NCBI GenBank assembly: GCA_949710005.1
Contig: OX453276.1
Location: 14,784,633-14,848,632 of the forward strand
DNA from: Ricordea florida
Lineage: Eukaryota > Cnidaria > Anthozoa > Corallimorpharia > Ricordeidae
Length of the DNA: 64,000 nt
Direction: 5' to 3'
A program made the translations under genes and the position numbers. Below are positions 20,633 to 31,959 of the stretch, piece by piece (position 1 is the first letter of the stretch; the number at the start of each line of letters is the position of its first letter). The notes under the pieces are model-generated. The model had not been told where the DNA came from and ran no database searches. It saw only the letters and a program-made list of their open reading frames with translations.

Positions 20633-23600
20633 CTAGGGTTTACTCAAAACATAGTCTTTAAGTCTCTCCAGTTGTTTGATGGTCCTCTTTGGTCTCGAAC
20701 ACTCTAAGTCAACAGGCTTTGGGGCTGAAGTGTCTGTGTCTTTGATCTTCGTGTCCGTGTCTTTAATCATAGTGTCCTCTGGGTCAAGTTCTACTTCATC
20801 GGATGAAATATATGGCTTAAGCCAAGAACTGTCTCTTCTGTAAACAGCTCCTTCACTGGATTTCACAGTTACTTGATGTCCATCCTTTGCTAACACAGTG
20901 TAGGGTTCTGGCTCAAAGTTTGGTGCTAGTTTTCCAGTACTCTTGGTGTTCTTTAGCAGCACCTGATCTCCTGGAACTATCGGACTTGGCGCAGCACCAC
21001 GCTTTCCATCTGCATAGGCTTTCTGTGTTAACTTGTGACTCCAGTCTCTGTCCCTCGTACTCTCATTAATCACTGACTTGTCTGGTCTTAACTCTGGTAA
21101 TTTGGTCTTGATTTCCCTACCAAACATAAGCAAGGCAGGCGTAGCACCTGTAGAGACTTGAGGTGTTGACCTGTATGCCAGTAGGAATTTTGGCAGTTCT
21201 TCTGTCCACCTCTTCCCTTCTACTACTGCAATCTTTAGGGTCTTCAATAGAGTTCTGTTCTGTCTTTCTACCTTGCCGTTGGCTTGTGGCCAAAGCGGTG
21301 GTGATCTCCTATGCTCAATTCCACACTCATGTAAGAACTCCTCAAACTCTTTACTCACAAATTGTGGACCGTTATCCGTCTTGAGTGAATAGGGGTATCC
21401 AAATCTAGAGAAGATTCCTGTCAAGGCCTCAACTATCTTGGGTGTGGTAGTTGACCGCATAACTACTACCTCGTAATAACGACTAAAATAATCAACAATG
21501 ACTAGTAAGTTCTCTCCGCTGGGCATTGGTCCCATCAGGTCTGCTGCGACATCCTGCCAAGGTCCATTAGGTGGCTGGGCCCTTTGCATTGGTTCAGGTG
21601 GTGCAAACTGACCCACGACCTGACATCCATGACAGCCTTCTCACATCCGTTCTGTGTCCACGTCCATTTTAGGCCACCACACCTTGGTCCTCAGTCTACT
21701 CTTCGTTTTGACGACGCCCTGATGTCCCTCATGGGCTGATCCCAATACAGATTTCCTGAGACTCTGGGGGATCACGATCCTATCTCCCCTGAGCACTAGT
21801 TTTTCTATGGTACACAGTTCATTCTTCACACTTACATAGCCTGGCATCTTGCATTGCGACCAATCGCCTGTGCGGATGTAATGGTGCACACTTGCTACTT
21901 CAGGATCGTTCTCAGACTCCCTCTCAATCTCCCTTGGAGTCAAGGTAACTGGTGTACTTTCTTGAGCAACAAATCTGACTATATCCTCTTTCTCACTGCT
22001 AGGATCCTTTGGATTGGCCTGGTTCAGCCTGGACAACACGTCCGCGATATTTGTCTTCCCGGGGCGGTACACCACTCGGTAGTTGTAGCACTGCAGGCGA
22101 AGTACCCAACTCTCAATCCTCGCTGATGGCTTGGATGTTCTGCTGAAGATACACTCCAGAGGCTTGTGGTCCGTCTCTAGCTCGAACTCGCGTCCATACA
22201 CGTAGATTCATCCTCTCGCAAGCCCAAACCAAAGCCAGCGCCTCCTCCGTTTGTGCATAACGCCTTTCAACCTCTGTAAAGTTCCTCGAAGGATATGACA
22301 CCGCTCTCCATCCCCTATCTTGTAGTTGCAGCAATACCACTCCCAGTCCATCCGGACCCGCATCTGCTACGATTCTCGTCTTGCAGTCACCCCTGAAGTA
22401 GGCAAGCGCATTCGCTGACGTCATCAGTTGTTTCAACTTCCTAAATGCAACCTGCTGTTCCTTACCCCAGACAAAGAGTTCGTCTTTCCTGAGTAATTTC
22501 CGTAGAGGTTCTGCCATTTGTGAAAAGTTGGGGATGAACTTTGACGAGTACTGCACGAGCTGTACAAACGACCACACTTCTGATGTATTCTCCGGAGCTC
22601 GTGCATTCACAACTGCAGCGACCTTCTCCTCGCTTGGTGCAACCCCTTCACTACTAAGGTCGTGTCCAAAAAAGGTCAACCTATGTAATCTAAACCCACA
22701 CTTCGCTCCATTCAAGGTCAGTCCACTCTCCCGCAGACACTGTAGAACTGCATGCAAATTGCGATCATGCTCCTCCAGGTTTACTCCGTGAACAATTAGA
22801 TCATCTGCAATATTTGCTACTCCGTGGCATCCCCGTATTACATCCGATATGACTTTCTGGTACTTCTCTGGTGCCGACGAGATCCCGAACATGAGCCTTT
22901 TGTACCGATACAAGCCTCGATGGGTAACAAATGTTGTTATCTCTCTCGACTCTTCCTCTAGCTCAAATTGGTGAAATCCTCATTTGAGATCCAACTTGCT
23001 GAAGATGGTGGATCCATTGAGATCGTATAGGATTTCTTCAATTGTGGGAATTTGGTGTCTCTCACGCTCAATTGCTTCATTTGCCCTCCTCATGTCTACG
23101 CATACTCGAATGTCCCCGTCCGGCTTCGGAGCTACCACCAACAGTGATAGTCAGGCAGTAGGAGTGTCCGGTACCTCCTCAATGATATCCTTGTCCAGCA
23201 AATCATCTAACTTCCGGTCGACTTTATCCCTAAGTCCAAAGGGAAGTCTCCGCACTTGCTGAGCTACTGGTTTGACATCCTTATTGATGTGTAGTTTAAG
23301 CTGATAATTCTTCAACTTTCCAACACCAGTGAGTATGTCTGCATACTCCTCACAAATACCTCCGTCACTCCCCTCTGTCACCACTGAACAAACTCGGGGC
23401 TCACTCACCGGTCCCACTTGTAATACCTTAAGTTTCTCTGCTGTGCTCCTGCCAAGCAATGGCTTTCCGGTACTTTTGATGACCGTGAATTCATCAACAC
23501 ACCCCTTTCCGCTAGCTTCACAAGCTATTTCTGCAACAAATGTTCCTACAACCTCCATAGGTTCCTTCTGACCATATGCAAACAGCTTCTTGTCTGACAC

Positions 23601-23771
23601 TTTGGATTCACACTTGATATGTTTCTGTTTCAGATTGTTCCAGGTCCCATAATCAATCAAGTTACACGATGCACCCGAATCAATTAACACATTCTCCAAT
23701 TCCACTCCACCAACCTTAAGTGTAATTTCTCCAGCTTCCTGCTTGTCCTTCAACAACGAATGCATATCCAT
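20633..23771 (-). pseudogene. pol: gypsy Pol (protease, RT, RNase H, integrase), interrupted
   Basis: Order on the minus strand: protease (VLIDSGASCNLIDYGTW, 23.7 kb), RT (PDGDIRVCVDMRRANEAI, FSKLDLK, NIADDLIVHG), RNase H (TRIVADAGPDGLGVVLLQ, then FELETDHKPLECIF in a shifted frame near 22,205), zinc-binding and DDE integrase (LVIVDYFSRYYEVV, LKTDNGPQFVSKEF, ANGKVERQNRTL) and a C-terminal tail to 20,633. Breaks: TGA near 23,149 (where Trp is expected in PTxW), TGA near 22,980 after LDLK (again an expected Trp), a frameshift near 22,205, and TGA near 21,640 in the integrase zinc region. So the copy cannot make Pol despite nearly identical LTRs. Confidence 0.85.
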
Positions 23772-24762
23772 CCTCTGGGCCAGTTGCTCCCTCTGCTACG
23801 TGGTAAGCCTTCCTGTTCCTAGCCTGATAGCTTCCTTGATTGCCACTAGGTGGTGGTTTCGTAGCCCCCTTCTTCCAACAACAGACTGCAAAATGTCCAC
23901 GCGTACCACACTTTTCACACTCTTTATCTCTTGCTGGACAGCAAGCATCTCTTGCAAAGTGACCAAAACGATTGCACTTAAAACATCTTTGTGATTGATC
24001 TGCTTCGGGCTTTTGTGTCTTGTGGCTCTTTCTGCCTTTCTTTCCTTTGTTTACACTTTGTCCCCTCCCTTTATTCTGGAATTTCTGCTGCTTGATCCAG
24101 TTGACTTGTCCTGTCGGGTGTGCTGAAGACTTCTCCATAGATTTCATCTGTTCATTAACTGCTTCGAAGGCTCTTGTTGTGCTCTGTAGATCAGCTAACG
24201 TGGGATTAGTTTTCTCCAAGAACTTCCTTCTGAGCTTTTGGTCCTGGCACTTTTCAATCAGTTGGTCCCGAATCGTTTCTTCAACGTCGGTGAACTCGCA
24301 CGTAATCGCCTTCTGCCTCAATCTGCACACAAACTGATCGACTTTCTCTCCGTTCTGCTGCTCCATTTGTCTGAATACATGCCTTTCAAAGGAAACGTTA
24401 ACTTTCGGTACAAAATATTCGTCCAGAATCTTTATTACATCCTTGTAGGGCTTCAGTTCTCCCTCCGTGGCTGCAAGCGTATAGTATAATTCCTGCAGTT
24501 CCGTTCCCGCAGTGTGTAACAGTAATGCAACTTTCTGTGGATCGCTTGAAATCCCTTTTGCCAGCACATACAGCTTGAATGAATGCTTCCAGCGCTTCCA
24601 ACGCACAGATAATGTGTTTGGATCTTCCCTGGGGTTGAAGCAGGGTAGATTTCGTACCTCTGTTGCCAAAAATTGGGTCGGTTGAGCTGCTTGACTCCCT
24701 GTTGCCTGACTCTCCACTGAGCCTCCCGCGGCACTCAAGGAGTTCGTTTCTGAATCTGACAT
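23716..24762 (-). CDS. gag: gypsy Gag polyprotein
   Basis: I start at the ATG at 24,762 (MSDSETNS) because the longer open frame begins inside the 5' LTR/leader. About 348 residues: an N-terminal Ser/Gln-rich region, a capsid-like helical domain (WKRWKHSFKLYVLAKG, PKVNVSFERHVFRQM, VDQFVCRLRQKA), a basic linker, and two CCHC-type zinc knuckles (CFKCNRFGHFARDACC; CEKCGTRGHFAVCC, the second imperfectly spaced). It packages the element's RNA into particles. The 3' end overlaps the protease frame (23,716-23,771), so protease/pol would need a -1-type shift, as in many gypsy elements. Intact. Confidence 0.85.
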   Translation of the reverse strand: MSDSETNSLSAAGGSVESQATGSQAAQPTQFLATEVRNLPCFNPREDPNTLSVRWKRWKHSFKLYVLAKGISSDPQKVALLLHTAGTELQELYYTLAATEGELKPYKDVIKILDEYFVPKVNVSFERHVFRQMEQQNGEKVDQFVCRLRQKAITCEFTDVEETIRDQLIEKCQDQKLRRKFLEKTNPTLADLQSTTRAFEAVNEQMKSMEKSSAHPTGQVNWIKQQKFQNKGRGQSVNKGKKGRKSHKTQKPEADQSQRCFKCNRFGHFARDACCPARDKECEKCGTRGHFAVCCWKKGATKPPPSGNQGSYQARNRKAYHVAEGATGPEDGYAFVVEGQAGSWRNYT

Positions 24763-24849
24763 TCTCCTCAAAAAAAAAAAATCTCGCTTCTTTCCCGCGG
24801 ATTTTCCAAAATAAACACTTACAAAAGCGGACCGAATCCTCGTCGCCAA

Positions 24850-25021
24850 TGTACTGTCCGTGGTTGGATGGCAACACAATATCACTCGATTCACTCAGAA
24901 CTTAACATGTTTAATAACACTCGCCATGCTACATCCAAGATGGCTCCAACGAACACAAGCCAATAATGCTTTGCAGTTTACAACATGCGCATACATGAAG
25001 TACTAATACGGGAACACTACA
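24850..25021 (-). repeat. 5' LTR of the gypsy element
   Basis: 172 bp, uninterrupted, TG...CA ends. Compared with the 3' LTR it reads A instead of G at two positions (AACACAAGCC and TTTGCAGTTT). It should contain the promoter and polyadenylation signals of the element. Confidence 0.9.
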
Positions 25022-25545
25022 CTGCCCTGTAGCCCTACCAATGTAAATATTATAGTCAATGGTGTAGCCATTAGAGCTGTCAGCCAGGACCCACAGCTTG
25101 ATGCCCCATTTGAGGGGCTTGACCTTTATGTATTGGCATATTCCAGATCTGTGCCTTGACTTCACCATCCGATTGTCTATGGCTACATTCTGTCTTGGCT
25201 GATATAATTCCCTGCACCTAGTTTTGAAATACTCAACAAAAGACTCAAATTTACGCAATTTATCCCCTGGGACTTCAGTTGCTGGGTCTACAACATGAAG
25301 TAGGGCCATTATTGCTTTGAACCGTTCTCGTGACATGATTGCTCTTGCCCAGAGACCATGATAAAGCGTTTTCTTACTCCAATATTTCTCAACAGAACCA
25401 ACAACCTTCACAAGACTAAAGTAAATAAGTAATGCTATTAGCCTCTTGATCTCATCTGGTGTCACATCTTACCAGCTGCCATCTGCACTGGCATAGGATT
25501 GATGGATTCCCTGAAACATATGATCAACGGCATAACTATTAGTAT
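25022..25545 (-). pseudogene. piggyBac transposase, N-terminal segment
   Basis: Minus-strand frame reads YASADGSW, a stop (TAA near 25,466), then DVTPDEIKRLIALLIYF, KTLYHGLWARAIMSRERFKA, QNVAIDNRMVKSRHRSG and KLWVLADSSNGYTIDYNIYI, ending at GRATG where the gypsy LTR begins. The Asp in VLADSSNG matches the first catalytic Asp of piggyBac. The true N-terminus and TTAA-flanked ends of the transposon were not identified. Confidence 0.75.
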
Positions 25546-25739
25546 GTGTACATATCGTATTTATCATATCTGCAGTGAAAAACAGGAAAAAAAAATCAAC
25601 AGCCTTTGTAAAGTTATGACGAAGAAGTCATTGCCCAAAGTGAATGCCAACCGGGCGCGAAGGATTGAAATCAGGCAGCTGATTACCAACATCTGGATCA
25701 CGATAGGTTTTGTAAGCAACAGAACCAGGATCTGGATGA

Positions 25740-25905
25740 ACATCAGGATGACGAGCAGCAGCAGCAGCACCACGACCTTGACCACGACCACCACCTCAAC
25801 CTCAACCACGACCACACGCATGGGCACGGGCACCACAATGTACAACAGGGGCAGGGGCAGGGACAGGAGCAGGGGCAGGAGCAGGGGCAGGGGCATAAAA
25901 AGCTT
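25740..25905. repeat. Low-complexity AGC/ACC and GGGGCA repeats
   Basis: Runs of CAGCAGCAGC, ACCACGACC and GGGGCAGGGGCAGG-type units. Both strands are open in several frames only because of this composition; no gene is called. The remaining sequence to 26,500 is AT-rich with no feature seen. Confidence 0.6.
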
Positions 25906-26528
25906 GAGGAGCATGGGGACCTACAAGAACATAAATTATAAATTACAAATTATAATTTGATGTGTGTGACACACAGATCACACAGACATGCTAATATGAG
26001 CCAGAAAATAAAGTTACTCTTATGTAAACACTATTACTAATTATACACAAAATGCTGACTGACCTGGAGGAGGAGCAGGACCAGCAGCCGGGAGAGCAAC
26101 GGCAGCAGCAGCTGGGCAACCTGAGGCTGTAAAGCATAACAATTATTATAATAATTGAATATTTGCATCTTAGCATAAATATGCTGGAAAGCTTTTATAT
26201 GAGAAGTATTCCTTTACAAACAAATAATTATATATTTATAACTAGCAGTAATCAGGGATTATAGAGTGTGTTCGATTTTACAGGGAGAGCGTCTGGGAAG
26301 AAGGTGGGAGGAAACACCTTACAGTATTTGTTAAAGTGGAAAAAAGAAAGGGAATATAGAAAAGGGAAAATGAAAGGGAAAAGTGAAAATAATTTCTGAC
26401 ATGTTTTTTTAATAGCAACTTTATAATAAAATTAAAGTAATATTTGATATGTAAATATAGTTTGATAGATTAGTGTAATAAATTAATTGTAGATCATAAC
26501 AAAATGGTATCAGTATAATACTTGACAG

Positions 26529-27150
26529 AACAAACTGTAACTGTCATCAGTTCTTGAACGGTTATAGTGAAGCTTCTTATAATACTTCGGGAACAAACTT
26601 TAAGTGACGTCGTCATGAGTTCCTGGACGGTAACATTTAAACTTCTAATAATGCTTAACACAACAAACTGTAGCTGACATTGTCATGAATTCCTGGATGG
26701 TAACATTGAAACTTCCATAATGTTTAGCACAACAAATTGTAACCGACTGTGTCATGAATTCCTTGATGGTAACATTAAAACTTCTAATAGTGCTTAACAG
26801 AACAAACTGTAACTGACATTGTCATGAATTCCTGGACAGTAACATTGAAACTTCCATAATGTTTAACACAACAAACTGTAACCGACTGTGTCATGAATTC
26901 CTTGACGGTAACATTAAAACTTCTAATAATGCTTAACAGAACAAACTGTAACTGACATTGTCTTGAATTCTTGGACGGTAACATTGAAACTTCCATAATG
27001 TTTAATACAACAAATTGCAACCGACATTGTGATGAATTCCTGGACGGTAATATTAAAACTTTTAATAATGGTTAGCGCAACAAACTGTAGCCAACATTGC
27101 CATTAGTTTCTGATCACTAATAATAAAACTTCTAATAATACTGTCACTGT
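26529..27150. repeat. Minisatellite, nine copies of a 69/70-bp unit in a dimeric pattern
   Basis: Units beginning AACAAACTGTAACCGAC start at 26,529, 26,592, 26,662, 26,731, 26,801, 26,870, 26,940, 27,009 and 27,079: spacing 63, then alternately 70 and 69. Alternate units share private variants (ACTTCCATAATGTTTAACAC versus ACTTCTAATAATGCTTAACA), so the recent unit of amplification is a 139-bp dimer. It lies downstream of the Helitron genes on their transcribed strand. Confidence 0.85.
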
Positions 27151-27342
27151 AACTGACATTTCCATCAGGTGTTTAATGTAAGAGGCAAGGGCTATATATT
27201 GTTGACAGTTAAATTGTAATTGTTTGTACCTTTTTAGAATTGGAATTATAAGTTATTTTTATGGGTTTGTTTGCTTTTAATATTGCAAGTGTTATGTCTG
27301 ATTCACTCACACTGTTCAGGTTTAAATTTAACTCTAGAAGTG

Positions 27343-28135
27343 TTAGTAGTTCTTCAACCTGTTAGTTGAAAAGAGTAAGCCTTTGCTGTTCAGCTGGGTT
27401 GGTTGTTGACTGTACAAGTACTCGGATAAACCATTGGGTTCCGCAGCCAATGGAATTGTTAATTTGTAGGAATCCAATATTTTCCCATTAATTGTTGATG
27501 CCACCATGCTTGCCAACTCAGTCAGCATTTACATCTATTAATGGGAGGGTGAATGGCGATGTTTCAGTGAATTGAAACGGTACATCTTTGGCACTGTTTA
27601 AATATCTTTCATTTCTAGATATTTTTACTTTAAGGTTTTTAAAAAGATAAGTTGAATTTAGCGTGAGGGTGTCGACGTAGGATTCCCAGAGAATGACCTT
27701 GATGGAACTTGTGGTGTCTCTTATTAAAACTTCCTGTTTCTTCAGTGTTCCTTGATATTGAGTGGTGACAACTTTTGCAGCTGAAATGTTGACAACTTGT
27801 GCTTTGACGCTGATGAGCTGCTCAGACGCAACATTATTTAGTGCAGAAATGTTGTCTACCACACCACTGGGAATCACATCCTCGGAGTATTCAAATGTTG
27901 AGGTTTCTTCGTCTGGAATAATCTTGCTTTGGTTGTTCAATATTATGTCATTTGTTTTCGACGTTGTATAATTCAAAATTTTTACTGCACATTTTGTTGT
28001 TTGAAAGGTTTTCATTTCAGGGTGCTTCTGCTGTGAGAAACATACAGCTCGACGAGTTCCCTCTTTACATTGTAGTGTAGAGTTGAAGTACTTCCTTTCA
28101 GAGTTGCTTGCACTTTTTACAGGCGACAAGGCCAT
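27343..28135 (-). CDS. RPA-like OB-fold protein of the Helitron
   Basis: ATG at 28,135 (MALSPVKSASNSERKYFN) opens about 205 residues to 27,518, and a shifted frame continues to about 27,343, suggesting a frameshift near 27,525. Strand-rich text typical of replication protein A-like OB folds: LSPVKSASNSERKYFNSTLQ, RRAVCFSQQKHPEM, then a second segment VVTTQYQGTLKKQEVLIRDT followed by IKVILWESYVDTLTLNSTYL. Animal and plant Helitrons often carry RPA-like genes beside the Rep/helicase; single-strand DNA binding is the likely role. It is on the same strand, about 0.5 kb past the helicase end. OB-fold assignment is from pattern only. Confidence 0.5.
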
Positions 28136-28277
28136 GTATATAACATGTTATTTCTTGTACAGGTGGTGTGGTAGAATCTGTGAAAAGGATAAAAGATATA
28201 GTTTTGATGAGAATGTATAATTTGCAGTAATTTTTTTCAATAACATTAGTCATATTTGTTTGTAGCAAATAATTGTT

Positions 28278-28342
28278 GAGATACACACACAGAGACAGAG
28301 AGTGAGACACAGACAGACAGACAGACAGACACACACACACAG
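28278..28342. repeat. (CA/CAGA)n microsatellite
   Basis: Alternating ACACAC, AGACAG and AGACAGACAG units between the RPA-like gene and the helicase region. It makes a spurious Cys/Val/Ser-rich frame on the minus strand. Confidence 0.8.
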
Positions 28343-28601
28343 AGTATTAGAACTTGCTTACCTTCCATTTGTTCTGTTTTCTTGTGATTCTGACAAGTGC
28401 AATTTAATTAATAATGAGGAAATAAAAGATTTCAACAATTTGTAACAACAGTGTTGTCAAATGATGAACTAAATTACTATGCTCTTAACTTTATCTTTTT
28501 AAGTGAAGTCTTAATAAACACAAAATGGAATGTTTCATTCATAAAAATAGTTAACTGAGCCAGTCTGTTGTGGTAAGTTTCATGTTTTGGTATATGAATT
28601 A

Positions 28602-30364
28602 TTAAGTTGAATAGCTGTCTGGTTTATTTTTATCTAACAAGGCAGCAAGTTTATCAAGTCTATTTTCTTCTTGTAGTCTATGTTGAAGACCAGGTGACTT
28701 TTTCAGGCTTTTTAATCTCTCAAAAGTTATTGGTTCAATAATGCAAGATGAGAGTGTTTTAACTCTGCTAATGGCAACATATGAAATTCCTGGAGTTCTT
28801 TCACTCTTGCCTGTGTCTATCCATGCATTTGTTAGGGTCAATCCCTGACTTTTGTGAATCGTCATTGCCCAGTTGTTGTCTTTCATTCACATTACCCAAT
28901 GTGTTAGATGTTATTGTTATTTGACATATGGGTACACATTGTTGTATTTTGGTACTAATTGATGGGCCTGTGTAGTCATCAAACTTGACAATAACAGCAA
29001 TAGGCAAGTCAGGGGGCTGCTGATTGGTAGCATATATGAAGTCCACAACAATACCAGTTGCACCATTACATAGACCAACATCTGTCCACAAATTCATAGT
29101 AAGCATGATATGTGCTCCTTTGGCGAGGAAAACAACAGGTTCTAGTCCTAACATTTCATCAGCACTGGCCTTTTTAGCTGCTTCACTTGAGTGTGAAGCA
29201 TTAATTCTTGCTATTGGTTGGTGCAATGCAGATAAAAATCAGATAATCATTGCTATAATAAAGCCTTACAGTATCTTTCAATGCAGTGATGTTGTGCATT
29301 GTTGATGGTTGTCTAGTTAAGAGAAGTGTCCAGTCATTTTCAGTGCAATCCCCTGTATGTAACCGGTTTAATAAATCTCTGAATCTGCATTGTTCTGGGG
29401 TTGATCCTTTTACTCTCTGGTTTAATGTTAATTCTATAACAGTGCTGAACATGAGATAAGCTAAATGGCCTTGTTCTTTTAAAGCATTTGTAGGTTTTGA
29501 GTGATAAAGAGGCTTATCTGCTACAGGTGGTAATTGGGCAGGATCACCTACTTATAATATTGATTTGCCACCAAACAGTTCATCAGTTAAACCAGTAGCT
29601 TGCCGGCACCGTTTGTCAACCCAGGCAAACATTTTTTGGCCTAGCATGGAGTATTCATCAATGATAATGTAACTGATTTCTTTAAGGGTATTTTGTAGTC
29701 TGACAAGGCTTTGACCAGTTAAGTCTTTGTTGCCTTTTGCACCGACAGGAAGTTTCAACAATGAATGTATAGTACACCCGTGTATGCTAAATGCAGCTTT
29801 ACCAGTTGTTGCAGTCACAGCACATGACTGTTTCAATAGTGTTTTAATGGAATTAATAAGGTAGCTTTTTCCTGTGCCACTGCCACCTATTATTATAAGC
29901 AGTAATGGATCTTTTGGAGAAAGTTTTTCTGAATGTGCCTTTATTATGTTGTAGGCACGTTTCTGCATTTCACTGAAAGTACTAACATCAACATTTTGGT
30001 TTGTTATAGTTTTTGGAGTGAATGCTTGCTTGTTGGTTGTAATCCAAGAAGACATTTCCCTTATTTGACTCTCTTCATATTTAAGTCTGTCATTTTACCA
30101 ATTACAATTTGTCGTAGCAATTTCATGTGATTCATCAATTGCAATGAATGATCCAGGAACAAGATCTGCTAACAGCATCCATTCTTCACGCTGAGGAATT
30201 TCTTGTGTGGCATGTTCAGTATCTGTGTCATTTTCATTGTAATTTTCAATGGTATCAAACTTATCATGCCAGTTTGGGACGTGTTCTTTTGCATGATGTT
30301 TTAAGAAATTCTTTCCATTTGCTGATATATATTTTATCAGTACCTGGATTATCTCCCCAAACAT
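28602..30364 (-). pseudogene. Helitron Pif1-like helicase domain, several frame breaks
   Basis: Minus-strand pieces in order: HEIATTNCNW (30.1 kb), Walker A GGSGTGKSYLINSIKTLL, motif Ia-like GKAAFSIHGCTIHSLLKLP, motif II IIIDEYSMLGQKMF (all 29.5-30.05 kb), DLLNRLHTGDC (29.3 kb), FLAKGAHIMLTMNLWTDVGL (29.1 kb), and motif V/VI MTIHKSQGLTLTNAW and YVAISRVKTLSS (28.8 kb). This is the SF1 Pif1-family helicase of Helitrons, which unwinds DNA during rolling-circle transposition. Neighbouring pieces change frame at least twice and one in-frame stop lies near 30,093, so the copy is dead. Confidence 0.85.
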
Positions 30365-30465
30365 TGTCTTGAGTAAAGTGCCAGGGTTTATATCTCAGTA
30401 GGTGGTATTTGCAGTAAAAGGAGAAATTTGGGCCCTTGTTATTTGAAGAATATACTGGAAAAGTT

Positions 30466-31669
30466 CTAGGTACAACAATTTTCTGCCTGTGCTGTTAATT
30501 TATTATCAACAAGTTTATACTTTGTAGCAAAAGTTATAAAATTTAATGTCCTTATATCTGGAATCTTATGAGCATACATAGCACGTTTTGCATAAACATC
30601 CAGTAACGAATCATTTGTTGCAACATCTTCATTTCCAGAATTTGTTTTAACTTTACGGGAACCATCAAGACTGATAGGTAGTACATTAAATGATGAGCTG
30701 ACCAGTTTTAAAGACAAGTGATGCATAATCTCTTGTGCAGAAAAGTCCCTTTGTCCAAGTGACTTCATTACAACCTTGTTAATAAGTTTTGTAGTATTGG
30801 TATTGCTATTACAATTGCGAACTACGGAATTGAAGGCAGTTTTCATAACAGAGCAGTGTGGCTCTCCTTTTGAAGCATATTTTGTGAGGTATTCAAGACA
30901 TGCATGATAATCAATAACTGCCTGAATGTCACAGTTAGCTCTCCAGCCTTGTAGTTGAAGGCGCTGGTGATTATTAAGCCTAGCGTCATTCCTCTTGGTT
31001 ATAACCTTGACTTTGTATGAATCATTTCCACTTTTCGAATGCATAAGCTCAAATTCAAGCTTTGTAGTTGTGGAAAGTTCAAATGGAAAATTAAACCTAC
31101 ATTTTAAGTCTGAATCACTTTGTTTTTTTCTAAGACAGTAGTTTGAACTACAGTGGGTATGTCTTTGGACAGTATTTAGTAAGTCTACATAATCATTTTG
31201 AAAGTCTTTTATATTCTTGTGATGTCTCTGACAAGGATGAGCTGATGGTTTTATCCAAGTACCATTCTCTGGCGGGTCTGGGTTGTATGTAGATAACAGC
31301 CAGTCAACATACTTACAAACCACATCTGAAGATTTTTTACCATCAAGTACTTGTTGATTTAGCTCTGGTAAATCTGCTGGGTCTGCATTCTTAAGTGCCT
31401 TTTCTGCTAAATAACCTTTGAGTACTTTTTCTGATAGTTCACATAGCTCTGGATCATTTTTCAACTTTGCAACACTATGGCAATGAATGCTTCCTCTGGC
31501 TTGATATTCAAATCTATACCAGTGCCATTTAGCATTAAAACTGTTATACAACCAGTGCTTTATGAAGTTCTCTAAACGTTGGGTAAAAAACCAATCAGTG
31601 ATATGAGAATTGTTTATGACATTGTATCGCCTATTGTCGGTTGTATTATTGCTACCACTAGTAAAAAGT
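30466..31669 (-). pseudogene. Helitron Rep nuclease, 3' half of the interrupted gene
   Basis: The frame is open from the left edge of the Polinton-like element (31,669) down to 30,466. Just inside come [37 protein letters not shown] with the HCH (HUH-type) metal motif, [21 protein letters not shown] text and [24 protein letters not shown] text before the Tyr region. HUH/Y2 Rep nicks and joins single strands in Helitron transposition. The other half lies at 43,470 and beyond. After removing the inserted element and one AAAGT copy, the codons of the two halves run on in the same frame, which fixes the insertion point. The 3' end meets the helicase part through a frameshift. Confidence 0.85.
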
Positions 31670-31959
31670 AGTAGTATGTTACCGTAAAAATAAGCCGGTT
31701 TTAATAAATATTTTTTTGTAATTCGGTTTTAATTTTTTTAAATTTTTCTTTAAGTTTCCGGTAAGTTTTTACACCAATTTTACCAGTAGTTTATGTATGT
31801 ATTTCAAAATAAAAAAATGAATTTTGATTTAAAGATTTTAAAATATTTATTTTTGAAAGACGAATTTAATATTTTATTAACTTTTTCCAAAAAAATGAAT
31901 TATAGTTTAAAGATTTGAAATTGATTACAAAATTAGAAAATGGAACAATTAAAAGATTT
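31670..31959 (+). repeat. Left terminal inverted repeat
   Basis: 290 bp, identical base for base with the inverse complement of 43,180-43,469 on my line-by-line comparison. It ends 20 bases inside the coding sequence of the first gene (ATG at 31,940), so the repeat includes the upstream region, start codon and six codons. Confidence 0.9.

Larger units (their letters stand above)
19848..25021 (-). mobile_element. Ty3/gypsy LTR retrotransposon inserted in piggyBac
   Basis: Two LTRs starting TGTACTGTCC and ending ACACTACA on the plus strand flank gag-pol on the minus strand. The 5-bp target duplication CTGCC lies at 19,843-19,847 and 25,022-25,026. Next to the 5' LTR (24,850-25,021) is an ATTGGCGACGAGGAT primer-binding-type sequence (about 24,835-24,849); next to the 3' LTR is a purine tract (GCGGAAAGGGAGGGATG, about 20,493-20,509). 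The LTRs differ at two positions I could see in 172 bp, so the insertion is fairly recent, yet pol already has stops and a frameshift. Removing the element rejoins piggyBac codons on both sides. Confidence 0.9.

Noticed and set aside
25564..25914. Val/Leu-rich 116-codon frame
   Set aside because: Produced by low-complexity triplets; the opposite strand is open for the same reason.
31660..31680. 6-bp target duplication as in typical Polintons
   Set aside because: Only AAAGT (5 bp) matches on both sides, and the Helitron reading frame is restored with exactly this duplication; the sixth base differs.
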